A stretch of DNA of 64,000 nt from contig JARGXX010000068.1 in assembly GCA_030374765.1 (NCBI GenBank), positions 3,224,001 to 3,288,000 on the forward strand, given 5' to 3'. A program made the position numbers and the translations under genes. Position 1 is the first letter of the stretch; every line of letters begins with the position of its first letter. Shown here piece by piece: positions 1 to 10,400 of the stretch. Under the pieces are notes generated by a model. That model was not told the DNA's origin. It saw nothing but the letters and a program-made list of their open reading frames with translations, and searched no databases. This DNA comes from Agarophyton chilense. Its lineage: Eukaryota; Rhodophyta; Florideophyceae; Gracilariales; Gracilariaceae.

Positions 1-126
1 GTCTTATTGTTTGATAAAAGTTGAACACGTTAGTTTGGAAACAAAGAAATCACGTCATCTTGGTTTCGCGCATTCGCAGGTAAAGCTCATGATGCAGACA
101 ATAATTAGCGGCAACCTCTTGACGGT

Positions 127-2022
127 TTAGTCATGCCCATCAAAACGTTTTCGTTCTTCCTCATCCGGGGCATCAATCTCCACTGTTTTTAGACTTTGGG
201 CTACAACGTCATCTCCTCTACCGTGTGCTGCCTCTGTCTGTGGTTTCCTTTGTCTTTGTTTCAGTTTCTTTCGAAACGAGCGATTCCTGCTAAACACCCC
301 GTCAACAACCGTCGTGGCCAAATCAGCTCGACCTTTGATAGTTTCAGCCAAGGGTCTGGCCATTTCACCGTAATAATGATCAGTAGAACCTGTGGCACCT
401 GCTCTGGCTGTGCGCCCTATACGATGTAGGTATGCTACAACATTTGACGCAAATTCAAATTCAATGACTCGAGTCACATTTCCAAGATCCAAACCGCGTG
501 ACCCAAGGTCTGTACAAAAGAGTAAACGTCCTTCTCCGCAACGAAACTTGTCAAGACTCTCAGCTCTATCACCAGCTCTTACGAGTTTGTGCAATTGTAG
601 AGCACAGCCGAACTTGGCTTCCAACTCGTCCTTCCCATATTGATCCTCAACGAGACGCGCAATTCTTTGTGCAGTGTCCGCAGCAGAGGCAAAAACCATT
701 ATCTTGTCAGCAGGTGTTGCTTCGTTCCTGAGGACGTCGAGCAAAAGTTCCAAACGTTTCTCCTCATTAGGTTCGAATATCCACCTCGAGCTTAGCTTGT
801 CACTGTGCTTGTGGATATTCTCCGTTTGAACGGCTTTTATGTCAGGATATCTTCTTTTCATCCATGTGACTATGCTACGGACTTTTTCGCCCGTCCAATG
901 TGGATAAGTGGCGCCAATAAAAACCAAACGGTTCCGATTCATATCTCGAACACTTTTGTTTCTCCTCGTTGCGAATGGCTTCATACCAGGTTGATCCAAG
1001 ATACGTTCTACATCAGCGAGGAAGCCCCCGGAGAGCAGCATGTCAGCCTCGTCAACAATAATCATCTTATCGCTCACGTCTGCCTTTTGGCTGAATCTAA
1101 AATAGTTGAGTAGAGCGCTTGGAGTTGCGATAATCATTTTCACTGCTTTGACATCGCTCACATCAGGTGGCGTTCCACCTGCGAGCACTAGGTAGCGGGG
1201 TACGTCTTCAAAATAAGACGTCAAGAACTTTAATGTCTGCCAACACAGCTCTCTCGAGGGAACCAAAATAATAGCTTTTAGATCGATTGGTGAAGTACGT
1301 AATGCTTCAATGTACGGTAAAAGATACGCAAGTGTCTTTCCACTGCCAGTTTCAGCACCAACCATGAGCACATCATTGACATCATCTTCCGCTGGCTTTG
1401 GGCGTCGTGAGAAGTCATTCAAAGTGTTCTGATTGAAATCCGCAGATAGTTCCAGTTCTGCCGCTTCGTATGCCTCTTTGACCTTCGCGGCGTAACGCAC
1501 CTGTAACGAAAGGCCTTGCAAAAGAAGCGGTATTACAGTGGACTGAACTCTAGTGGGCGTTTGGATTCCACAGCGCTTCAATGCCTGTATTGTACTTTCT
1601 GCCAAGCCGAGTTGCTCAAACGACATATCGGCGGAAAACATGGAAGAAGAGTCATCCTGTTTGGAAAAAGACGCGACGCTGGAATGCGGAGAGGGCGGAT
1701 ATGAAGCAGATGGAGGAGCGGTAGAGGCCATTCTCCATAGCACACGGTTGTGACGGGAGCATGATGATGGCTGAGATGGTGAGCAGTTGTTGGGCTTTGA
1801 AGAAACATTTAGAGAAGACAGGGGTGGGGCAAACGCTATCGTATTAGTGGTTTGTGAATGGTGTGATAGCATCCTGCGCATGGGGTAGTTGAGAGACGTG
1901 AAAGAAAGGTTCTCAAAGGATAAAGAACTTTTGCGTTGCCTTGCACTGAAAACCGGACACTCTTGGCGAAGAAAGGAGAGTGTAGAGTACGAACGAATGA
2001 AGTCGAACAGGTTGCGATTCAT
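127..2022 (-). CDS. DEAD-box ATP-dependent RNA helicase, probably organelle-targeted
   Basis: A 631-residue single-exon ORF with the full DEAD-box helicase motif set. It has a Q motif around residues 135-160, Walker A GAETGSGKT (222-230), Ia PSREL (255-259), DEAD (324-327), motif III as GAT (370-372) rather than SAT, motif V CTDLGSRGLDL (about 503-513) and motif VI HRIGRTARAG (533-542). About 50 extra residues separate the Q motif from Walker A. The first ~130 residues are Ser/Arg-rich, and the first ~45 have few acidic residues, like a mitochondrial or plastid transit peptide; this supports the distal Met as start, although M51 and M99 are alternatives. Such proteins unwind or remodel RNA, often in organellar ribosome biogenesis or splicing. 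The family assignment is firm; the compartment and the substrate are inference. Confidence 0.9.
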   Translation of the reverse strand: MNRNLFDFIRSYSTLSFLRQECPVFSARQRKSSLSFENLSFTSLNYPMRRMLSHHSQTTNTIAFAPPLSSLNVSSKPNNCSPSQPSSCSRHNRVLWRMASTAPPSASYPPSPHSSVASFSKQDDSSSMFSADMSFEQLGLAESTIQALKRCGIQTPTRVQSTVIPLLLQGLSLQVRYAAKVKEAYEAAELELSADFNQNTLNDFSRRPKPAEDDVNDVLMVGAETGSGKTLAYLLPYIEALRTSPIDLKAIILVPSRELCWQTLKFLTSYFEDVPRYLVLAGGTPPDVSDVKAVKMIIATPSALLNYFRFSQKADVSDKMIIVDEADMLLSGGFLADVERILDQPGMKPFATRRNKSVRDMNRNRLVFIGATYPHWTGEKVRSIVTWMKRRYPDIKAVQTENIHKHSDKLSSRWIFEPNEEKRLELLLDVLRNEATPADKIMVFASAADTAQRIARLVEDQYGKDELEAKFGCALQLHKLVRAGDRAESLDKFRCGEGRLLFCTDLGSRGLDLGNVTRVIEFEFASNVVAYLHRIGRTARAGATGSTDHYYGEMARPLAETIKGRADLATTVVDGVFSRNRSFRKKLKQRQRKPQTEAAHGRGDDVVAQSLKTVEIDAPDEEERKRFDGHD

Positions 2023-2582
2023 TCTCTGGAGCGCTTTAAAAATGAGGGCAGAATGTGTTCATTGTTCTGTCGTCAAGTTGATGATGGGGCTGAAGGAAGC
2101 ATGCGCGCTCTCAAGTGTCGTATGTCAGGTGTGGCACATGTCGACCAAGATGAATTCTCAAGATCAACGAGCTCAAAACGTGAAGTTTTCCAAAAAACTC
2201 AACAGATAACTGCATGGTATTGGGTTCCATTCTTGCGCAGAGGGAATGCCAATCTTCTCTGTTATTGTTATCGTTTGATAGGTGAGCCTCCAAGAGGAGA
2301 ACTCCCATGTTGTGAGAAGCAGAGTTGTATTTATACTTAACAGTATAAGCTTCCTGAAATTTGATTATTTACAAGGCCATGGTAAAAAACGGAGGTCCCG
2401 AGTTCGATTCTCACTTGCATAGATCTTGACACCACGGTTGTGCAACGTAGGGCTTGTCGACTCCACGTTTTTCGGCGTACGAGTATCAACTTCTTTCAAG
2501 AGTAGACTCGAGGGAAAGAACCTGGAAAACATTTTCTCTCTTTATAATATGTCTAGTCTACTTGCTCACTGAGCTGTTTACT
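2023..2582. other. Intergenic region, no gene recognised
   Basis: The region lies between the helicase start and the 3' end of the SOD-like gene. It should hold the helicase promoter. Only short unsupported ORFs are present. A tRNA B-box-like string near 2400-2412 has no matching A box or acceptor stem. Confidence 0.5.
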
Positions 2583-3446
2583 TTAGAGTAAATGGGCCTT
2601 CGAGTCTATCGGTCTCAACAAAGTATGATTCCCATACTTGCACGAAAACACGCCATTAGTTTCTCCACTCCGTTCCAATCGTTTTGGATACATATCCCGT
2701 ATCTGTGCACACATCTCAGTCTTCTCGTCAATCACTCCCCAGTACTGCCGATATCCGTAACAGCTTTTCAGGGTACACATCCCATCTTCAGCCGTACCGA
2801 CTACACAATCCGAATATTGCTTGATCTCACAAGGGATAGCTCCAGGTCGCTGGCTGTGCAACCTTGAAGCATAAATAGTTGCACAACTATACGAACTTTC
2901 ATCTGCGCCTTGTTTGATGACAAAAGTCTTTCCAATGATGCTGCGCTTCACGCCTTCATAGAGCGAAAGCTTCTTGTCGTATACAACCTCAGCAAAACGG
3001 TCAGATGTCATCAATCGATGACGCATTCCTAAGTCCCCGACCTCACTTCCATTCACGTTCATCATGGTTTTCAGTGCTTTTGACCCACATCGTTCCTGTC
3101 TAGAATACCAATCGTAGTGCACTGGTTCATCCCAAAGCTGATAGTTCACCGGGAATTTATCATATATCTAAAACCAGAGAAGCGAGTTTATTAGCTTCAG
3201 GAACAAAACTTCTTCCCAAATGCGTCAGTGAAATTGATGGGAACTTACCTTTAGGTTTCGGAACAACATTGAAATCACTACTGGTGATGTCCTTGTCCAT
3301 TGATGAAACACCACTGAGCCCCACGTGCCATCGTCTTCGTGTATAACCGCTGTTGCAGTCACAGGTTCGGCGAAAGTGACATGATTCAAATATTGGGAAA
3401 CTAAGAGAAGAACGAGGAGACCATAAAAACGACTGTATGCATTCAT
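2583..3446 (-). CDS. Secreted Cu/Zn superoxide dismutase-like protein (two exons), metal ligands apparently lost
   Basis: Exon 1 is 3249-3446 and exon 2 is 2583-3167, joined across an 81-bp GT-AG intron in phase 0. Exon 1 encodes a signal peptide (hydrophobic stretch at about residues 9-25) and then a strand pattern (TAVIHEDDGTWGSVVFHQ) like the N-terminus of Cu/Zn SOD. Exon 2 has SOD-like landmarks: VGDLGMRH, and IIGKTFVIKQGADE, which resembles the IIGRT-x-VVHEKADD segment. The His-rich metal site (HVH..., GPHFNP) is not recognisable; the corresponding segment reads EPVHYDW. A Cys-rich tail of about 80 residues follows (CEIKQYSDC, CTLKSC, CAQIRD), suggesting disulphides outside the cytosol. 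I see the fold signature but infer no dismutase activity. The role is unknown. The two pieces alone would look like unrelated small ORFs. Confidence 0.6.
3168..3248 (-). other. 81-bp GT-AG spliceosomal intron
   Basis: On the minus strand the donor is AAAG|GTAAGT and the acceptor is GGTTTTAG|ATATATG. Removing it joins the SOD-like exons in phase 0, giving ...RNLK-IYDKFP... with no stop. It is the only intron I can support in this gene island. Confidence 0.75.
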
Positions 3447-4197
3447 GATAATGACAGAGGAGTGAACAGCAGGCAGGTCGCGAGGTTTAATCGATGCAGC
3501 AGAGTGTGAGAACTATCTTCAGTGAACGGTTGAGAAAGTAAGCACTGATGGAAATGGTTGTCAGTCAAGCAAAGTCATTTCACTGCTCCTTTTGCAGTTG
3601 AGTGCAGAACACTCCTGTTATGATATGCCAAGAAATTATTTGTACGCTTCAAACCCAATACACGCCGATGCGCCGTCTTCACTCGAAAATGTCCATTGCT
3701 GTTCGACGCGGAGCACTCCGTTAATGTTTGGAATTTGAGAACTTTGTAAGCAGATGTACAGATAAACTAGCGATTCATTGTTTCACTATAAAAGTATCAT
3801 TGCCGATATTTCCTAATGACCTGACTGTCGCTTATAATTCAAATTCCGTTTTATGCATAAAAAATGCTTCAGAGTGCGGCTTGGTGCGTAGGGATTGCTT
3901 TGTGCAGGTTCTCTTTTACCTTGTCCCCTTCCCATTCCGGAAGCTCCTCGACAGTCGTCCCGTATTAATTTTGTTTTCGATCAAAGAAACTCATCTTCAT
4001 CATTGGTCTTGCTTACAGTGCCTAACCGCTCCGGAAATGTAAGCTGTAATATTAGAACTGAAGCAACAGGACAAAAATCGGTTCGCAGACGACCTCCCGC
4101 ATCCGATTGACCTTCCAATTGCCGCATTGCCAACCACTAACGTTGGACTACTACCGGAAAGTTGGGAAGTATCTAAGTCGAACACTAAATCTCCAAC
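3447..4197. other. Divergent intergenic region between SOD-like and QCR8-like genes
   Basis: About 750 bp between two divergent starts, presumably holding both promoters. I see no further gene. Short ORFs here have no recognisable content. Confidence 0.5.
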
Positions 4198-4425
4198 ATG
4201 CCGCCGAAAGTTCCTCCTCATATACGGGGACAGATCGAGTATTTTACGTCTCCGTACGAGCAGCGTTTATTCAGCGATATCTTCGATGCCAAGCTCATGA
4301 TGACAAAAATGCGCCGTCACATGAAGCACGTCAGAGATATTGCTCCCGGAGTCGTACTCTTCGCCGCCATTTACACTTGGGGAAATTCTACTCACGAGAA
4401 GCTTTCTCGCGAGCATAGATACTAA
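4198..4425 (+). CDS. Cytochrome bc1 complex subunit 8-like (QCR8)
   Basis: A 75-residue ORF starting MPPKVPPHIRG. The pattern matches small QCR8/UQCRQ subunits of ubiquinol-cytochrome c reductase. It has a basic N-terminal half, an aromatic 'SP(Y/F)EQ' segment (TSPYEQ), one membrane helix around residues 48-64 (APGVVLFAAIYTWGN), and a C-terminal KL-x-HR ending (KLSREHRY) that resembles the plant EKLEHRY end. The length equals that of the plant subunit. It would sit in the mitochondrial inner membrane as an accessory subunit of complex III. Its neighbour bL12m is also mitochondrial, but the two genes are convergent, so no co-transcription is implied. Assignment of so short a protein by pattern remains moderate. 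Confidence 0.6.
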   Translation: MPPKVPPHIRGQIEYFTSPYEQRLFSDIFDAKLMMTKMRRHMKHVRDIAPGVVLFAAIYTWGNSTHEKLSREHRY

Positions 4426-4781
4426 GATGCAGTTGCAGCGCTTTATTAGCTGTACGTGGATCCACAATGCGAGGGGAAGAGGCGGCGTACTGCAGTGCAA
4501 TATACCGAATCGGGGCCGGACGCGATCGAAACTTGCACAATGATGAGCATTTGGGTGGTTTTCGCGGAAAGGAAGCGATTCGGAAATTGGCATAGGATAG
4601 AGAGGGTAAAACCGCACTGTATTGCCTTTAAGGACAGCATTCACTGAAGAGTGCACGGTTTCACCTAGGAGTCAAGAGTTTACCACTTCAGCGAGTAAAC
4701 AGTGAAGGTTGCGAGAGGGTTCCGTCCATGGTAGATCATAATAATCGAGATACACTGCAAATAGACGCATACATGTCATGT
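4426..4781. other. Convergent 3' intergenic region
   Basis: Region between the ends of the QCR8-like and bL12m genes. I see no gene. Confidence 0.5.
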
Positions 4782-5333
4782 TTATTCTAATAGAACTTCG
4801 CCGCCAATGTCCTTAAGCTTGTCTCTGATTTGCTCCGCTTCTTCCTTTGCAACCTCAGTCTTGAAAACCTTAGGTGCATCTTCTACGAGGGCCTTTGCTT
4901 CTTTCAGTCCCAGTCCAGTGATTGCACGAACTTCCTTGATTACAGCAATCTTTTTCGCCGCATCAAACTTATTCAACTTCAGATCGAACGCGGTTTTTTC
5001 TTCGACTTTTTCTTCCGGAGCAGGTGCAGGTGCCGCACCCATGCCTGCAAACATCGCTGGATTCATGGACATGGGCATCACCGCGCTATCGTCAATTCCC
5101 AGTCGATCTTTCAATGCATCAGTTAATTCTTTCACCTCTAGCATATTGAGGGACACTAGATCGTCTAAAAGACCCCGAACTTTTGTAGAAATCACGGGAG
5201 TCATAGAAGGTGGTGGTGGCACACCGTGAGATTCTTGAGCGACTGCTTCGGTGCTTAGATGCCTGGGAAACATCATTGTCCGATTGCTGCTCCGTAACGC
5301 ACGGAAAGTGGATCTGATGATGTAATTTCTCAT
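4782..5333 (-). CDS. Mitochondrial ribosomal protein bL12m (L7/L12)
   Basis: A 183-residue protein. Residues 1-30 form an Arg/Ser-rich mitochondrial presequence (MRNYIIRSTFRALRSSNRT). A dimerisation domain follows around 48-80 (LLDDLVSLNMLEVKELTDALKDRLGI), then an Ala/Pro/Met hinge, then the canonical C-terminal factor-binding domain (about 112-183). That domain contains KTAFDLKLNKFDAAKKIAVI, EVRAITGLGLKEAKALVEDAP and a terminal GGEVLLE. The domain order and spacing are those of bacterial L7/L12, the stalk protein that recruits translation GTPases. Nuclear location plus presequence argues for the mitochondrial rather than the plastid copy, though plastid targeting is not excluded. Confidence 0.92.
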   Translation of the reverse strand: MRNYIIRSTFRALRSSNRTMMFPRHLSTEAVAQESHGVPPPPSMTPVISTKVRGLLDDLVSLNMLEVKELTDALKDRLGIDDSAVMPMSMNPAMFAGMGAAPAPAPEEKVEEKTAFDLKLNKFDAAKKIAVIKEVRAITGLGLKEAKALVEDAPKVFKTEVAKEEAEQIRDKLKDIGGEVLLE

Positions 5334-5436
5334 TTTTGTAGGACTGCAGTCAAAATTGAGTTAGGAATGACCTAGCAAGAGTTGTTAAGAATGGTGCTAT
5401 GTGCCCACTTCAAAGCCTTCGCAACCTTGATGAAGA

Positions 5437-5658
5437 ATGGCTACGGATCAAGAATACAATTCTGCCCAATCCGGTGGGCGTTGCAAGCCTCTCGCAGTGC
5501 AAGAAAAAAAAGATGAAGTTATTTCGAAACTTATGGCACGTGGCGGTACGCAAAATCGTTCGCTGGTATGGCTGCACATGCAGCCGTGTTTGGCTGTTGG
5601 CAGAGCACGCAAGAACTTAGTGATAGAATTCCCCCTTCAAGAAATCATGCTAGAATAG
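5437..5658 (+). CDS. Small hypothetical ORF, doubtful
   Basis: A 73-residue ORF in the gap between bL12m (-) and the WD40 gene (+), starting MATDQEYNSAQSGGRCKPL. The first 40 residues are hydrophilic with a charged patch (VQEKKDEVISK). I recognise no family. A short GT...AG interval inside it could change the reading of the second half, so its 3' end is uncertain. It may be only a shadow in the 452-bp shared upstream region (5334-5785), where I see nothing else. Confidence 0.25.
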   Translation: MATDQEYNSAQSGGRCKPLAVQEKKDEVISKLMARGGTQNRSLVWLHMQPCLAVGRARKNLVIEFPLQEIMLE

Positions 5659-5785
5659 GTCCTTCTGCCAACTTTTTCTTTCTTTCTCATGCTGTCAAGT
5701 GTTGACGGTGCTCTCTAGAGCCTTCTGAGGTTGATTTCAACACAGTTTTTCGGAACTCAGAAGAGCTCTTTCTCTAACACCGGCG

Positions 5786-7297
5786 ATGAGCGATACGACA
5801 CTACGGAATCCGATTGTTGAAGAGGCACCTTCTTCGCCATCTCGGGCAAACGGCGATGTCGCAACGGTTTGGGATTTGCCACCTATTCCTCCTGTAAACT
5901 CATCCAAATCCCCACCTTTCATCGTAGAAGAAGACGCGGTCGAGATTCCAGCCTCGGCTGTCGTAGTTCCTGTGCGCAGTCAGCCTCCTTCTCGGCTTCG
6001 ATCGGCGGATGGCTCGTTGAGTATAGCAATGGATGGACCGAATCCTAGCCCCCATTTCGTTTCTCTGGAAAATGTCGCCCGTCTTTATCTGGAGATGAAA
6101 AACGAGCGCGACTTTCTTGTGAGGGAAAGTGCTTCTATCTTCAACGATCGCGTTGCTGTAGTGAACCAATTACGACAACTAGAGCTACAGCTCAATGATC
6201 TGCTGCAGCAGAAAGGACGCCTTGAAGAAACATTGGATACGCTAGGACTAAGGGATGAGAAAAACAGAGAGAAGATCGCTGCACTGGATGAGAAGGTTGC
6301 AAATATATCAACCGAGTCCTTACGTTTTGAAGCGACTGTTCGTGGCCTTAAAGGTGATTCTTATCCCACGCAAACAAGAGGGGGTCAAGTACGCACGAGA
6401 CCGAAACCCAGTGCTGCATGCCAACGCACTTTATATGGTCATACGGGAAACGTGCTAGGTGTTGACGTTTGTGGTGATACAGGCGTACTTATCACAGCCA
6501 GCTCCGATAGATCGCTTCGAACATGGGATTTCTCGACTGGACGGCGTTTAGATACATTGTACGGGCACGAAGGGTGGGTGCACGCGGTTGCTTTCACAAA
6601 ATCTGGAGAAATTGCCGTGTCAGGATCTGGTGATAAGACTGTGAAGATATGGGACTTTGACGACGCCCGAGGGCGTGGAAGTTGTCGGGCAACTCTTCGA
6701 GGGCATGATGCAGGAGTTACGTGCGTACAGTTAGATGACGAAAATGTTCTCGTCTCTGGCTCTTTAGACAAGACGCTCCGGAGGGTCGACCTGAATGTTG
6801 GACCGGAAGACGTGTCAGTTATTCAAGCACATGATAGTGGCGTGTATTGTCTTCAATTTCTACGATATGGATTAGCGTCTGGGGGAGGTGATAGCCTCAT
6901 TAGGATGCATGATATAAGAACCGGTAGATGCCATCGCACACTTCGGGGTCATTCCGGTGGGGCTGTGCGTGCTCTTCAATTTGACGATAATCATTTAATC
7001 TCTGGAGGTACTGATCAGGACCTGCGGTTTTGGGACTTGAAAACGGCTTCATGTACAGCTACTATCAATGTTGGTGCGCGGATCAATGCCTTGAAATTTG
7101 ATCACAGTCGGGTGTATGTAGGGTGTGCAGATAGAACTTTGAAAGTGTACGATATGCAGACAAAAAGTTTGATGGCCGAGCACGGCGGTCACTTGGGACC
7201 AATTATGAGCCTCGTTGGTCTTGAAGACCAGTTTTTCACGGGGTCAACCGACCAAACAACAAAGATTTGGCTCTTGGGGTCAAGCGAATCGACATGA
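5786..7297 (+). CDS. Coiled-coil WD40 protein, Mdv1/Caf4/Mda1-like
   Basis: A 503-residue protein in three parts: a disordered Pro/Ser-rich N-terminus (1-90), a coiled coil (about 95-185, heptad-rich with LRQLELQLNDLLQQKGRLEETL), and a C-terminal beta-propeller of about seven WD repeats (about 213-500; e.g. GHTGNVLGVDV, GHEGWVHAVAF, SGSGDKTVKIWDF, GGTDQDLRFWDL, TGSTDQTTKIWLL). This order is that of the Mdv1/Caf4 adaptors of yeast and Mda1 of the red alga Cyanidioschyzon, which bridge Fis1 and the dynamin that divides mitochondria. The propeller is certain; the division role is inference from architecture, since many WD40 proteins carry coiled coils. It ends in TGA, showing that TGA is a normal stop in this genome. 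Confidence 0.7.
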   Translation: MSDTTLRNPIVEEAPSSPSRANGDVATVWDLPPIPPVNSSKSPPFIVEEDAVEIPASAVVVPVRSQPPSRLRSADGSLSIAMDGPNPSPHFVSLENVARLYLEMKNERDFLVRESASIFNDRVAVVNQLRQLELQLNDLLQQKGRLEETLDTLGLRDEKNREKIAALDEKVANISTESLRFEATVRGLKGDSYPTQTRGGQVRTRPKPSAACQRTLYGHTGNVLGVDVCGDTGVLITASSDRSLRTWDFSTGRRLDTLYGHEGWVHAVAFTKSGEIAVSGSGDKTVKIWDFDDARGRGSCRATLRGHDAGVTCVQLDDENVLVSGSLDKTLRRVDLNVGPEDVSVIQAHDSGVYCLQFLRYGLASGGGDSLIRMHDIRTGRCHRTLRGHSGGAVRALQFDDNHLISGGTDQDLRFWDLKTASCTATINVGARINALKFDHSRVYVGCADRTLKVYDMQTKSLMAEHGGHLGPIMSLVGLEDQFFTGSTDQTTKIWLLGSSEST

Positions 7298-7452
7298 TAA
7301 AGACAAAAATGTATAGATGAAATGTTTTCTAGCAAAGTACAGGACGGGAATCCTGCGTTCATATCCCTCTCTATTCAAGGTTTCCCGCTTACAAGCTTTT
7401 ATCTTTGACTCCTACCTTTAAGACTAAACACATGTTGTACATGATGCTAATT

Positions 7453-10400
7453 TCACCTTTCACTGACTGCCGCATCAATGAGCCCATCAACCAGAAGACG
7501 AACAGCCGAGTTTGCTTGTACATTGGGTCCAAGTGAAGGTCCTTCTCCTGTTTGGTGAACATCGTAAATATCTGCATTTGTCAATCGCCGTGAAGATATA
7601 CTAACAGGGCTTAACCGTACTCTATTATGCTGCATAGTGGGAAATCTGTCCGAATTATGCTCAGTAGTAGAGCCGTTAGGGACTGATACATACGCAAGAC
7701 GGAAATCCCCCGTTTGGTGGCTAGTTATCGGTGCAACAACTCTCTGAATGGTGTCAGCCCCTTGCACCGGCGGCACCCCAGAGCGAATCCCACCAGGTCG
7801 CAGATCACCGGATCCCATCAACGGTCGCTCTGAATCCGCAGTGAATCTACTACGGACACTTCGATCACTTGAGTTGTGACTTTCTCCCAAATCTCCATCA
7901 GAGTGTCTAGGGTGCCGTACAACCCTTACATCTTCCACAGACCCGGCATTCAGTCCAGCTTCAAACATTTCTACTGGAACAAGATGGGGCTGTGGAGCAG
8001 ATAAAGGTGGTGCATGCTCTACATCTCGGCCATTAGGACCCTCGGCGCGGTTGTACTTGGCAGCAAAATCGTCCGGTGTGATGTGCATAGAGGGTATTGT
8101 GCCCATGGAGACGCTTGTTGGGATTCCGTGACTCATGTGATCAAAGCTCGAAAAGTCTTCTTGTGTACTCGAAACCACAGGACCATCTAGACCAGTAACA
8201 GCCGTAGAATGTTCTGGTGAATCTGTGTCAGATTGCTGTTTTGTTTTCCGGTCCCATTGCTTGATCTCCTCAACTACATCACTGTATCCCCCTTTTCTGG
8301 CTTCATCTAAAGGAGTCGAGCCCCAGCGATCCCGAAGGTGAATATTAGCGCCAGCTTGAAGTAGGATCTGCACCACTTCATGTCTTCCTTCTACACATGC
8401 TAAGTGCAGAGGGGTTCGATGGTCATAATCCCCGAAATTGGGATTCGCACCTTGTTTCAGGTACTGTTTTACGGCGTCTACCCGACCTCTCGCAGCATGT
8501 TCAACGAGATCCATTCCTTTCTGATTAATAGATTCTGGCTGGGCCTCAAGAAGATGAGGAGGTATAGTAGCTCCATACTGTCGCAGCACACAGAGTATCT
8601 TTCTGTGCCCATTTGTCACAGCGTCATCAACGGGGGATCTACCCACACGGTCTCTAACAGAATGTGAGGCGCCATTGACCAGCAGTAGCTCTGCTACCTC
8701 CACATGTCCTTCAGAACAGGCGAGATGCAGTGGAGTGCGCCTGTCATAGTCTTGGAAGGTGGCTTTAGCACCTGCAACAATTCTGTCTCGTACGGCTTCC
8801 AGATCCCCTTTTGCAGCATATTGCATGAGCTCAAAACTTGTCACGTCCATAGAAAACGAAGTGTCCGCACCTTTGTGACTGAGCAAAAGTTCTTGGACGC
8901 CTTTGTGTCCATTCATCTTCGCATCCCAAAGCGGTGTGTGTCCCCATCGATCTTTTGCATTTACATCAGCACCTCGCTCAATCAACAAAGCACATATATT
9001 TGCCTGTCCTTCAGCTGCTGCGATGTGCAATGGAGTTCTCTTATCATAGTCAGCAAACTTCACAGAGGCGAGACCACTGTCAATTTTTTCTAGCACTTCA
9101 TCATACATTCCTCTCGAGCACAAATCGATCAACTTGAGGCATTCTGTATAGTTCTGCTGACCCGCTCCTAAATCTTGGAGATCCATCTCAGGTTTTTGCC
9201 AATGACTGCCCTGAGCACTCCCATTTGAAACTCTGTGTAATGATGGAGAACTCACCCAGGGGGGTGAATCCTCCGACAATGATAACTGAGAGCCAACTAG
9301 GGTGTCCCCATTGGGGAGTACTCGTCCACCTTTCAAAGATGCTGGTATTCGACGTTCCGGGGAAGAGTAGCTATCGACCAACGAATCTCCCTGATCCGAA
9401 CTTCCAGGTGCAGTGCTCAATACAGGATTTTGCGTGCTTGTTTCTTGAACATTGCTTGAACCATTCACCTCACGACGAGGTTTCGCAGATTCATTGTTAA
9501 CGACAACAATTTGAGGTCTAGATCCCGATCGTGGTTCGTTTTGGGAGACTGGTCGTCTATTCTGAGTTTCGGCCTCCCCCTCGGGAAAGGAATGTACTGA
9601 AAAAGCGTACGTCTCAGCTCCAGGTCTAGATAGTACAGCTTGTGACATAGCTTCGGTTTCTGTGCCAGGAACTGTAGAAGGCACTTCATACGGTGACGAT
9701 CTAGATGGGGTTCTGTTTTCCTTATGAAGTCGTTCAATAGATGGGGACTGTGTGCTGAACACATGTTCACGAGGATCGTCTGGAATACACGCAAAATCTA
9801 ATGGCGGTCGAGGTAAGTTTCCATCTGATATAGACTGAGGGATGGATGTAGGGTGAAGCGCCTGCTCGACTGGTGGAGTGCTCACTGGTCTCTCAGATAA
9901 AGTTCTCGGGAATCCATTGGAGCGAGAAGAAGTCCTTTGAGGTGCACGATATGGTCTTTCTACTTCAGGTATGAAAAGCGTGGGTATCGGGTTAGACTCG
10001 GTAGCTATTCGCCTTATCTCGACAGGTCGAACATCATCCTGATTACCACGTTGGGAACCGTATCCAACCTGCTTTTTGACAATGCTCCTCGATACATGCG
10101 ATTCCAAGTTACTTTTATGAGGGCTACTTTTGCATGTGTGGCCACTTCGATCTTCGATTGGAATAGATTGTTTGCCAATTAGGGGGTTCATCAGTTCATC
10201 ACCATCTTCGATAGCCGGAGACAAGCGCGGTGTTGAAGCCATGGTAGCTACTATAGAATTAGATGACAGAGGTCCTGAGCTAGCAAGTAAAGATGCTTGT
10301 GGCAACGGTTGTGATATGCGATCATCAGTTTGTATTGCTATGACGTCTTGCGCAACAATCTCCCGAAGGCTTCCAGCGCCAGGAGCGTCGATACTGGAAT

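Noticed and set aside
2390-2425. tRNA-like B box (GAGTTCGATTCTC)
   Set aside because: Only about three T-stem pairs form and no A box or acceptor partner lies upstream at the right distance.
4807-5229. 140-codon ORF opposite to the bL12m gene
   Set aside because: A shadow of the Ala/Lys/Glu-rich bL12m coding sequence.
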